Positions 45,625 through 54,080 of a stretch of DNA of 64,000 bases are shown one piece after another (position 1 is the stretch's first letter; every line of letters begins with the position of its first letter). The DNA is from Candidatus Zixiibacteriota bacterium (GTDB lineage: Bacteria > Zixibacteria > MSB-5A5 > GN15 > JACZUZ01), in NCBI GenBank assembly GCA_024280775.1, contig JAJRPM010000007.1:62001-126000 (forward strand), in the 5' to 3' direction. Below the pieces are notes generated by a model that saw nothing but the letters and a program-made list of their open reading frames with translations, did no database searches and was not told the origin of the DNA. A program made the translations under genes and the position numbers.

Positions 45625-45652
45625 TTGACAGATTCGTCAGGATAGCTATCAT
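45625..45652 (+). promoter_or_regulatory. Strong sigma70-like promoter preceding a structured element
   Basis: TTGACA (45625-45630), 16 bp spacer, TATCAT (45647-45652). Confidence 0.65.
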
Positions 45653-45658
45653 TAAAAA

Positions 45659-45748
45659 GGGAGTCTACTACTTTCTGCGTTTGCCCTGCGGGGATTACCC
45701 CCTCTATCTCTGCACTCGGGCAAAACCGGTGGTGGACTCCTTTTTATT
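45659..45748 (+). ncRNA. Candidate small structured RNA of unknown family
   Basis: 5' GGGAGUCUACUAC pairs with 3' GUGGUGGACUCC followed by U5; internal UUUGCCC/GGGCAAA stem and GGGG-AUUA-CCCC hairpin; promoter immediately upstream. Confidence 0.6.
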
Positions 45749-45791
45749 GGGGGCTACGGTTTTGGTTTCAACAAAGAAAATCTGGGCGCAA

Positions 45792-46361
45792 TCAACGCTC
45801 AGATCCGGCCCCTGCCACAGGATACCCGCTATCCGCCCAGGCAAGCATTCCGCCTATCACGTTGTAACTGTGATTATATCCATTTTCTCTCAACCACTTT
45901 AGCGCAATGCCCGAGCGACGGCCGGAACGACATATCACATATATGTACTGATCTTTATCAACTGGCATTTTCACACCTTCACCGACGAACTTAGTATGTG
46001 GAATTACTGTGTCGGCTTGAGCAACATGCCCCGCGTTGAACTCCGCCTCGCTACGGACATCCAATAAGAAAATATTTTCGCCCTTTTCCAAAGCCGATTT
46101 CAACTCCGCTACCGTAACCTCCATCTCAAGCGCTGGAGGCGTAACCGCCACCTTGGTAGCGACTCCCCCATCTAACCCTTCGGAACTGGCTTCCTTGATA
46201 GCCACATCTGTATCTGTTTTCACTTTCGATTCCTTATTGTCCGTACAAGCGCCAAGTGTAAGGACAGTCACAAAAAGCGCCGCCATCACAGTCCTCAGCG
46301 ATTGAATTAAACCTGCAACACTATTGTAACTGTTGTAACTGTGCCTATCTAACATACTCAT
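45792..46361 (-). CDS. Exported rhodanese-like domain lipoprotein
   Basis: Lipobox VTVLTLGACTD; NIFLLDVRSEAEFNAGHVAQADTVIPH...YIYVICRSGRRSGIALKWLRENGYNHSYNVIGGMLAWADSGYPV. Confidence 0.9.
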   Translation of the reverse strand: MSMLDRHSYNSYNSVAGLIQSLRTVMAALFVTVLTLGACTDNKESKVKTDTDVAIKEASSEGLDGGVATKVAVTPPALEMEVTVAELKSALEKGENIFLLDVRSEAEFNAGHVAQADTVIPHTKFVGEGVKMPVDKDQYIYVICRSGRRSGIALKWLRENGYNHSYNVIGGMLAWADSGYPVAGAGSER

Positions 46362-46413
46362 AATATCACTGCCTCACTCCACCCAAGTGTGTTTGTGTTT
46401 GTGATTGCGTTTA

Positions 46414-47019
46414 TCACTCTGATTCTACTTGCGGCGCCACAAGAGTCCTAAAACTGAAAATCCGCCAACGCTGACCAATCTTCCGCACGCCAAATTTGTT
46501 AAAAGTTTGCTTACCTGTATCCTTATCCACAAATGAAACATCAACGTATGCAGTGTCGCCCAGAATCTCTTCATCACCTACCACGCGCTGAAACTTAAAC
46601 CAAGTCAGCTTAGTCAAACCATCATTGGTAAGATCATCAAAAATCTGCTTCGGTGAAGTAAACACCCGTGGTGTATCCAGATTCAAGGCATAATCGAGTT
46701 GCCGGGATTCCATCAAAGCCTGCAAGTCCAGCACATTCGCCAACACTGGCACCTCATCACGCTCCATCGCCCCGAAAAGCTCAATCACCACACGACGAGG
46801 AGATTGGGAAACATCGCTGGAGCAACCTGCAATTGGCAAATATGCGCCAAAAACGCCGACCCATAGGATGAAGAACCGCAACCCGAGGCGCAAAGAACTC
46901 ACTTGCCTTCTAGCTTTTTTGACGCTTCCTCTTTTCCCGCTCTCACTGCTTAGTACATTCACTGACATACTGACCATCCCCGCTCTTATGCAAGATCTCT
47001 TTTCTACCGTAATCGCCAT
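46414..47019 (-). CDS. Predicted lipoprotein of unknown function
   Basis: FGAYLPIAGCSSD lipobox; IGQRWRIFSFRTLV end; start uncertain (internal MSVNVLSS possible). Confidence 0.55.
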   Translation of the reverse strand: MAITVEKRSCIRAGMVSMSVNVLSSESGKRGSVKKARRQVSSLRLGLRFFILWVGVFGAYLPIAGCSSDVSQSPRRVVIELFGAMERDEVPVLANVLDLQALMESRQLDYALNLDTPRVFTSPKQIFDDLTNDGLTKLTWFKFQRVVGDEEILGDTAYVDVSFVDKDTGKQTFNKFGVRKIGQRWRIFSFRTLVAPQVESE

Positions 47020-47150
47020 AAACTCACTAAGGAGAATGACAACGTAACGCCAAAAGCGCTCGCGATCAAATAACAGCCCGGAAGCCCTACTGGCAACAAT
47101 AACAACCCTCGGGATAAAACTCGCAAACCCGCGAGGTAGTCGCCTAATAA

Positions 47151-48269
47151 CTAATAGAAAAACGGATCAAAATTGTGCGAGATAGTAATGCGATGCGATT
47201 CGCCAAGGTTGTTCATAGGAGTAAAGGCATAGCCGATTTCATAGCGTTCCAGCTTAAATCCGAGGCCAAACGAAAAGCCTGCAATTGATGACTTATCAGC
47301 CAGAGTCTTGAAATTCTCACCAAAGCTAGTCCAGCCGGCTCGAATTACCAGTTTCTCAATTTCATCATATTCGGCCCCGACCGCAAAATAGACATCGTTA
47401 TCAAAAGGCTTGATAGCATCGGCAGATAACGTAACCGGCACACCGCGTGGTCGACCAGCGGCCCCAACTCTCACAACCGCAGGTAGAGGCTCTTTAGTTC
47501 CTCCATTGGTAAAGGCCGAAAATGTCGCCCCCAAATTCTGGACAACCAGCCCCACTGAACCAAAGCCACGCTTACGAAGCTCATGATTTCTTTTCCGGAT
47601 TGTATAGCGCAATCCCAAATCGACTGCTCCACCAGTAGAAGTAAACGAATCAAAGTTTGAATATACAATCTTGGCATTAGCCCCCGCCTGCAGTTTTTTC
47701 CCCAGCCTGCGTGAGTAGTGACCACCAAAAACCAAAGTGGCCGCCCCGAAATCACCTAACTCCGCTCCTGCTATATCAGTGCGCACAAAATTCCCGAAGT
47801 TTCTATAGCGCATAAATACGCCGACTTTCTGGCCACTCTTATCGGTTACATCATCTCGATTAAGAGGATGTATGTAACCCAGAAATCCTGTATTGATTCC
47901 TGCAACAAAATTCTGATAGCCAGTAGTCAAACGACGACCATCAAGCGCGGCGATTCCGGCGGGATTATAGAAAAGCGCCGATGCATCATCAGATAACCCG
48001 GTAAACGCCCCGCCCAACCCAACTGCCCTAGCCCCGACATCACTCTTGAGAAAATTGAAATTACGCGTCCCGACTCTACTATTGGTTTCATCCGCCAAAA
48101 CCAAACCGGAAACCAAACTTAATGACAGCCCGCCAATTAGGGAAAACACCAAAACTTTTGAGAATCTCATCAGAATCCACCAAATAAGAGAATTTGTAAT
48201 AGAATTATTAGTCCATAAGTTTATCTGTCGTAACAAACACAAAGCAACCGCACAAGCCATAATAAGCAA
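47151..48269 (-). CDS. PorV/PorQ family outer membrane protein
   Basis: NFLKSDVGARAVGLGGAFTGLSDDASALFYNPAGIAALDGRRLTTGYQNFVAGINTGFLGYIHPL; likely start MRFSKVLVFSLIGGL. Confidence 0.88.
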   Translation of the reverse strand: MLIMACAVALCLLRQINLWTNNSITNSLIWWILMRFSKVLVFSLIGGLSLSLVSGLVLADETNSRVGTRNFNFLKSDVGARAVGLGGAFTGLSDDASALFYNPAGIAALDGRRLTTGYQNFVAGINTGFLGYIHPLNRDDVTDKSGQKVGVFMRYRNFGNFVRTDIAGAELGDFGAATLVFGGHYSRRLGKKLQAGANAKIVYSNFDSFTSTGGAVDLGLRYTIRKRNHELRKRGFGSVGLVVQNLGATFSAFTNGGTKEPLPAVVRVGAAGRPRGVPVTLSADAIKPFDNDVYFAVGAEYDEIEKLVIRAGWTSFGENFKTLADKSSIAGFSFGLGFKLERYEIGYAFTPMNNLGESHRITISHNFDPFFY

Positions 48270-48590
48270 ATTGTATGACTCTCGCCAGTGAAATTGGAGA
48301 GGATATATCCACTAGACTACTGTTACTCAGTGAGCGTCCATGAAACGTCAAAGCCCCAGACCATTCACCTCAACTACTCCAATATCACTATCAACCTAAC
48401 GCAGAATCAGCAACGACACACTAGTGACGGCTTCTCCCTGTGAGTAAAAGCAAGAAAACAGGCAAATCACTACATCGACACCCATATATTACCAAACGAA
48501 CCCATTTTTGCTCATGCCAAAACCCAAGGGATGAAGAGAAAAGAGTTGATGTGGAAGGATGTGAAAAGAAGGAGATGGAAAGTAGCAACT

Positions 48591-49157
48591 CTACCAATCG
48601 CTACGGGTAGTCTTATTGAGGATATCTGTTACAATCAAGTCGGTGGCGCGGAGTTGGCCGTCTTCTTCGGTTTGAGTGGCGGCGTCATAGATTCCTTCTT
48701 GAGTGAAAGTCTCTTTCCAGATTTCCTGCTCAGATTCTCTCTTGCGCAGGGTCAGCTCAACGGTCAATGTCACTTTGTATTCGGTAACCTGATCTGATTC
48801 GTCAAAGGCATTTGGCCGGCGGCTGTAAGCAGTCAAAGCCCCGCTGAGAATCGCCTCGGCGCTTGACGAACTGACAACCTCTATTGTGCCGTCAGATATC
48901 ATAGCCTCAACAACCAACTCAGTGATACGATCAGCTATACCAGCTTGATTGGAATTATTCTCGAGTTGTTCAATAGCGATACTCTCAACAAGAGCGCCAC
49001 CTGAGCTCTTGAAACTATAAACGCAGGAAGACAGCAAAAAAGAAAAAAGCAGGAGAGTGATAGTGACAGGCACAGCGCGTAGCGCCACTACTTTGCTATG
49101 GATTCTTGAAACTCTGAGAGCGCCATTACCCATATCATCACTCTTTATCGGAGACAA
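48591..49157 (-). CDS. lptE: LptE-like LPS assembly lipoprotein
   Basis: LLSSCVYSFKSSGGALVESIAIEQLENNSNQAGIADRITELVVEAMISDGTIEVVSSSSAEAILSGALTAYSRRP; start probably 49133 (MGNGAL). Confidence 0.75.
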   Translation of the reverse strand: MSPIKSDDMGNGALRVSRIHSKVVALRAVPVTITLLLFSFLLSSCVYSFKSSGGALVESIAIEQLENNSNQAGIADRITELVVEAMISDGTIEVVSSSSAEAILSGALTAYSRRPNAFDESDQVTEYKVTLTVELTLRKRESEQEIWKETFTQEGIYDAATQTEEDGQLRATDLIVTDILNKTTRSDW

Positions 49158-50490
49158 CTAACTTACCAGACTTTACTACATTTGTTACCAGATTCACACC
49201 ATAATGATAAGGAATCTCACGATAGTCCTTCGCATCCCATACCACAAAGTCAGCATGACGGCCTTCTTCGAGCTGGCCGCGCTCACCGGCAAGACCAAGC
49301 GCCACAGCGCCATTGACAGTCGCCGCAGAAAGCGCCTCGGCGGGACTCATGCGGTAATGCAAACATCCCAAAGAGACCATCATAGCCATCGACTCAGAAT
49401 AATTCGAACCGGGATTACAGTCAGTAGCAAGAGCCACGATACCACCCTTGCTAATCAAATCACGAGCCGGAGCGTATTTGCCCAACCCCAGGCTATAACT
49501 GGTGCCCGGCAACAATGTCGCAACAGTATTCGAGGAGGACAGCGCCTTGATTCCCGGTTTGGAAACCGCAATCAAATGGTCCGCGGATACCGCGCCAAGC
49601 TTAACAGCCAACTCTGCGCCACCGCTGGATTTCAATTCATCGGCATGCAACTTGAACCGCAAGCCATACTTTCCAGCCGCTTCGAGAATCCTGCCGGTCT
49701 CTTCAACAGTAAAGACTCCCTCCTCGCAGAACACATCACAAAACCGCGCCAGATTCTGCTTGGCAACCTCGGGAATCATCTCTTCGATGAGAATCTTTAT
49801 ATACTCTTCACGATTGGAGCGGAATTCATCAGGAACTTCATGAGCCCCAAGAAAAGTGGGAATAATCTCTATCGGATGTCGCTCATTCCAATAACGAATT
49901 GTCTCCAGCGACATCAATTCAGAGCGAGTCGAAAGACCATAGCCCGACTTAGCCTCGACGGTGGTGGTGCCCAATGACAACATCCTATCGAGACGCTTGC
50001 GCAATTCGCTTCGTAGAGTCTCCTCACCGGAAGCGCGCAAGTCGCGCACCGATGCGCGGATTCCGCCCTCTGCCCCAGCGATATCCATATAGGATTTCCC
50101 CTGCAAGCGCAGTTCGAATTCCTTTTCGCGAGTCATATTGAAAACCGGATGTGTATGACTATCCACAAACCCCGGCGTCACCAGTCCGCCCTGTGCGTCA
50201 ATCAACTCACACTGCGGCGCCACCGGAACGCGACCTTCAACTTCGTCACTCGGGCCAATAGCCAAAATACGGTCCCCGGCGACGGCAATCCCTGCATTTT
50301 CAAGTATGCCCAAGTCATTGAGCGCCGGCCCAATACGAGGAGCCGGGCCACGCATAGTCACCAGCTGGCCGATGTGCTTAACCATCAAAGTCGCCCGCGA
50401 AGGCGGGCCAACAGGCTTACCGTGGATAAATCTTACTTCCGACTCGGGAAGGAATCCGTCACTACTATCAGATGCCGATGTCAACGCCAT
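49138..50490 (-). CDS. hutI: Imidazolonepropionase
   Basis: GLVTPGFVDSHTHPVFNMTREKEFELRLQGKSYMDIAGAEGGIRASV; FKLHADELKSSGGAELAVKLGAVSADHLIAVS; ALATDCNPGSN. Confidence 0.95.
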   Translation of the reverse strand: MALTSASDSSDGFLPESEVRFIHGKPVGPPSRATLMVKHIGQLVTMRGPAPRIGPALNDLGILENAGIAVAGDRILAIGPSDEVEGRVPVAPQCELIDAQGGLVTPGFVDSHTHPVFNMTREKEFELRLQGKSYMDIAGAEGGIRASVRDLRASGEETLRSELRKRLDRMLSLGTTTVEAKSGYGLSTRSELMSLETIRYWNERHPIEIIPTFLGAHEVPDEFRSNREEYIKILIEEMIPEVAKQNLARFCDVFCEEGVFTVEETGRILEAAGKYGLRFKLHADELKSSGGAELAVKLGAVSADHLIAVSKPGIKALSSSNTVATLLPGTSYSLGLGKYAPARDLISKGGIVALATDCNPGSNYSESMAMMVSLGCLHYRMSPAEALSAATVNGAVALGLAGERGQLEEGRHADFVVWDAKDYREIPYHYGVNLVTNVVKSGKLVVSDKE

Positions 50491-50600
50491 TGTATTACCG
50501 TATTTCCCATATGGTTTCTTCGAGAGCTATGAAGAAATTGTAATCAGCTAACATTCGAAAGCGAATCAACCCTATCGCTAAGAACTATCTGAATATGCAC

Positions 50601-52265
50601 TTAAATCGAAGGTAATTGTATCTTTTTCTTTTTGGCGAAATCAATGGCCTCGGAATACCCGGCGTCAGCATGACGCATCACTCCGGTTCCCGGGTCATTG
50701 GTCAGGGTGCGCTGTAACCGAACACCCGTCTCCTTAGCGCCATCGGCGACTATTACCATACCGGAATGGATTGAGTTACCAATCCCCACTCCGCCGCCGT
50801 GGTGAATCGACACCCAACTAGCCCCCGAGGCAGTATTGAGCATGGCATTGAGCAACGGCCAATCGGCAATTGCATCGGAGCCGTCTTTCATGCTCTCGGT
50901 TTCACGATTCGGGCTGGCCACTGAGCCGCAATCGAGATGGTCGCGTCCAATAACTATCGGCGCAGAAATATCGCCTTTGGCAACAGCATTGTTAATCAGC
51001 TCGCCGAACTTGGCGCGATCTCCATAACCAAGCCAGCAGATTCTAGCTGGCAATCCCTGAAAAGGAATCTTCTCCCGAGCCATCTTAATCCACCGACAAA
51101 GTGATTTGTTTTCTTTGAATTCTGAGAGAATAATATCGTCGGTGAAATGAATATCTTTCGGATTACCAGAGAGAGCCACCCAGCGAAACGGGCCGCGGCC
51201 GGTACAAAACAGGGGGCGAATGTATTCCGGCACAAAACCGGCAAACGCAAATGCCTCACGATAACCGCCTACTTCGGCCTGTCCGCGCAAGTTGTTACCA
51301 TAGTCGAAAACAACACTGCCGGCCTTCTTGAAACGAACCATAGCCTCGCAGTGACGCACCATTGTCTCATACGAACGTCGTATATATTCCTTCGGAGATT
51401 TCTCGCGCAGAGCCTCGGCTTCTTTTAGTGTCATCTCCTGCGGCACATAGCCGTTGAGTTCATCATGAGCGCTGGTTTGGTCAGTTACAATACTCGGCAA
51501 GAGCCCACGACGGAATATCTCTGGAAATATCTCGCCACAATTGCCAACCAAACCTATTGAAATCGGCTTTTTGCTCTTAATCGAATCTTTGACCAGCTTA
51601 ATGGCCCTATCGAGTTCTTTGACTTTAATATCGCAATAGCCATCCTTGACCCGACGATTGATTCGTGACTCGTCAATCTCAACACAAAGAACCGTAGCGC
51701 CATTGAGAGTGCCAGCCAATGGTTGCGCTCCCCCCATGCCGCCCATGCCGCCAGTGAGAATCCACTTGCCCGAAAGGTTTCCGCCAAAATGTTTCTCAGC
51801 GGCCGCGGCGAAAGTTTCGAATGTCCCCTGCAGAATCCCCTGGGCCCCGATATATATCCAACTACCGGCGGTCATTTGGGCGTACATTGTCAGGCCGAGC
51901 TTCTCCAATTCACGGAATTTCTCCCAGGTCGCATAGGCCGGGACCAAGTGTGAATTCGCAAGAATGACTCTTGGTGAATATGGGTGAGTTTGAAAAACGC
52001 CGACTGGCTTGCCGGATTGAATCAATAGAGTTTCATCGTTCTTGAGCTTCTTGAGCGACTTCACAATATCGGCATAAGCTTGCCAATTGCGCGCGGCCTT
52101 GCCTGAGCCGCCGTAGACAATTAAGTCTTGCGGTTTTTCCGCCACTTCCTCGCTAAGGTTGTTTTGCAACATGCGCAAAGCGGCTTCCTGAGCCCATCCC
52201 TGACAAGAGAGCTTGGAGCCATGAGCGGGCTTTACCGGCTTGTATGTAGTATCAGATAATTCCAT
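50601..52265 (-). CDS. hutU: Urocanate hydratase
   Basis: [14 protein letters not shown]-type N-region, [60 protein letters not shown]; start probably MELSDTT at 52265 (track start 52364). Confidence 0.95.
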   Translation of the reverse strand: MELSDTTYKPVKPAHGSKLSCQGWAQEAALRMLQNNLSEEVAEKPQDLIVYGGSGKAARNWQAYADIVKSLKKLKNDETLLIQSGKPVGVFQTHPYSPRVILANSHLVPAYATWEKFRELEKLGLTMYAQMTAGSWIYIGAQGILQGTFETFAAAAEKHFGGNLSGKWILTGGMGGMGGAQPLAGTLNGATVLCVEIDESRINRRVKDGYCDIKVKELDRAIKLVKDSIKSKKPISIGLVGNCGEIFPEIFRRGLLPSIVTDQTSAHDELNGYVPQEMTLKEAEALREKSPKEYIRRSYETMVRHCEAMVRFKKAGSVVFDYGNNLRGQAEVGGYREAFAFAGFVPEYIRPLFCTGRGPFRWVALSGNPKDIHFTDDIILSEFKENKSLCRWIKMAREKIPFQGLPARICWLGYGDRAKFGELINNAVAKGDISAPIVIGRDHLDCGSVASPNRETESMKDGSDAIADWPLLNAMLNTASGASWVSIHHGGGVGIGNSIHSGMVIVADGAKETGVRLQRTLTNDPGTGVMRHADAGYSEAIDFAKKKKIQLPSI

Positions 52266-52501
52266 TGTCCCCCGAAAGATAATTCCAAGTTGGCTTTTCA
52301 TTTGTCCCCTGGAAAGCGGCTTTGAATATAATGATGTCGCGCCTGTCACGCAATGTGAGCGCATGTATTGCGCAAGCTCATACGTGGGCAGACAAAAATC
52401 TTTGGCTTTAGAGACTAGATGCGTGTATCATTGACCAGCGCGCTTGACGAAGCGCAAAATATCCAGCATTACCTGTATCAACACTATCAAGAGAATCTCA
52501 C

Positions 52502-53215
52502 ATGAAATTGCCCAAATCAATATATCCCAGCCGTAGCAGAATAGGCGCAATCTCAATTCTCGCCACAGTTTTGCTTTGTGGCATGCTCACAAACGTTTTT
52601 GGGATTAGCGAAAAGAAAATAAGGGCCATCCGTGGACGAGCGGAGGCTTTGCAGGCTATGCTCAAACTTGACCAAATACAAACCGACTCACTGGAAATTA
52701 TTCTTCGCCAAACCTTTGAGCAAGGCGAACTGCACAAAGAGCGCTATGACGATGACTACTACAACTTGGCGCTGGAGAATCTCAAGGAAATGGACACCAT
52801 GCGAGCGCAAGTGGACGCTCTGCTGGCTCCACGGCAGAGAAAACAATATCACTCACTGCAAAAAGAGCAGCCAGTCAGATATTCTTCGCGCAAGACAGAG
52901 GTATTGGCCCGTCGTCTACTTCTAGATAGCTCCCAGACTCGCATTGTCGATGCAATTCTCTCCTATTCTGAACAGGACATCAAGAGAATTCAGCATGAAG
53001 CCAAACGTAAAGCAGGTGGGTTCGCTAATGGACTAGGCTCGGTGGATGAACGTAGCTCCATGCTACGCAGGAGGTCGAAATTGATAAAATCCCATGAGGC
53101 AATCGAAAAAGTCCTGACCAAGGCTCAGAAAAAAGAATTCAAGGAATATCGGGAAGAGCAAATGGAAATGTTTCGCCCGCACGGCTCCGGAAGAGGGCCT
53201 AACGGAGACTTTTGA
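52502..53215 (+). CDS. Exported Spy/CpxP-like (LTxxQ-type) helical protein with duplicated core
   Basis: Hydrophobic N-terminus; LKLDQIQTDSLEIILRQ and LLLDSSQTRIVDAILSY repeats; highly charged helices. Confidence 0.6.
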   Translation: MKLPKSIYPSRSRIGAISILATVLLCGMLTNVFGISEKKIRAIRGRAEALQAMLKLDQIQTDSLEIILRQTFEQGELHKERYDDDYYNLALENLKEMDTMRAQVDALLAPRQRKQYHSLQKEQPVRYSSRKTEVLARRLLLDSSQTRIVDAILSYSEQDIKRIQHEAKRKAGGFANGLGSVDERSSMLRRRSKLIKSHEAIEKVLTKAQKKEFKEYREEQMEMFRPHGSGRGPNGDF

Positions 53216-53325
53216 GAGGCTCTACTCTTGAAATCCAGGTTTTCTTAAGTCCACAAAATTTTCTTGACGTATATCAGCAAAAAAAGCTGGCGTAATAACT
53301 CTCAACATCGCATATCAATGTCAGC

Positions 53326-53892
53326 ATGAAGTTACTGGCAAAAAGCTCAACGGCGCGACTACTGGTTTCCGCCATATATAATGACCGAACAATCCTCGAG
53401 AAAGCTCTAGATGCCCTCGAAAAGCAATTCGGGCGGATTGACGCAGAGACCGAAGAATCAGAATTCCTGCATACTCGCGCCTATGTAGAAGAGATGGGTG
53501 AGGGCCTCAAACGCCGCTTTTTCTCATTCGTAAAACCCATAAATCCGGCAAACCTTGCTGGCGCCAAGGAGCTAACTTCCAAAATAGAGACAAAACTGGC
53601 AGACCGTGTCTCGAATCTTGACTTCCGCAAGGTGAACATCGACCCGATTATGCTCGGCTCTACCGGTTTGACTTTGGCTACCAAAAAAGACGCCACATAC
53701 CGGATTTGTATAGGCAAAGAAATCTACGCCGAAAAAACCCTCGCCCTGGTAGGCCGGAAATTTATGCCCTTCCCCTGGACGCACCCGGACTATATGGAGC
53801 CGGATGTTCAAGAGTTCCTTGAATACACCCTTGCCGGGATAGAGACTTTCCCCTCAGAATTCGCCAAACATATTTCAATGAATATGTTCTAA
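53326..53892 (+). CDS. DUF4416 family protein
   Basis: KVNIDPIMLGSTGLTLATKKDATYRICIGKEIYAEKTLALVGRKFMPFPWTHPDYMEPDVQEFL. Confidence 0.8.
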   Translation: MKLLAKSSTARLLVSAIYNDRTILEKALDALEKQFGRIDAETEESEFLHTRAYVEEMGEGLKRRFFSFVKPINPANLAGAKELTSKIETKLADRVSNLDFRKVNIDPIMLGSTGLTLATKKDATYRICIGKEIYAEKTLALVGRKFMPFPWTHPDYMEPDVQEFLEYTLAGIETFPSEFAKHISMNMF

Positions 53893-54080
53893 CTGACAGC
53901 CATCACAACCCGTATCGAAATGTAGTATATATTGTTGCGAACCTGCTGACTTTGTCGGCGGTTATGCTTTTATTAGGAATCGTTATCGCTATGCAGGCGC
54001 TTTTCGATTCCTGCCCGGCTACAAGAAGTCAATGATTCTGATTGTTCTAACTTCTACCCAAAAATACGGTCAACGAATAA

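Noticed and set aside
45681-45902. 73-aa + strand ORF
   Set aside because: Lies within the structured RNA candidate and the 3' end of the rhodanese gene; no RBS or recognisable domain
49204-49977. 257-aa + strand ORF
   Set aside because: Antisense to hutI, which has clear catalytic motifs
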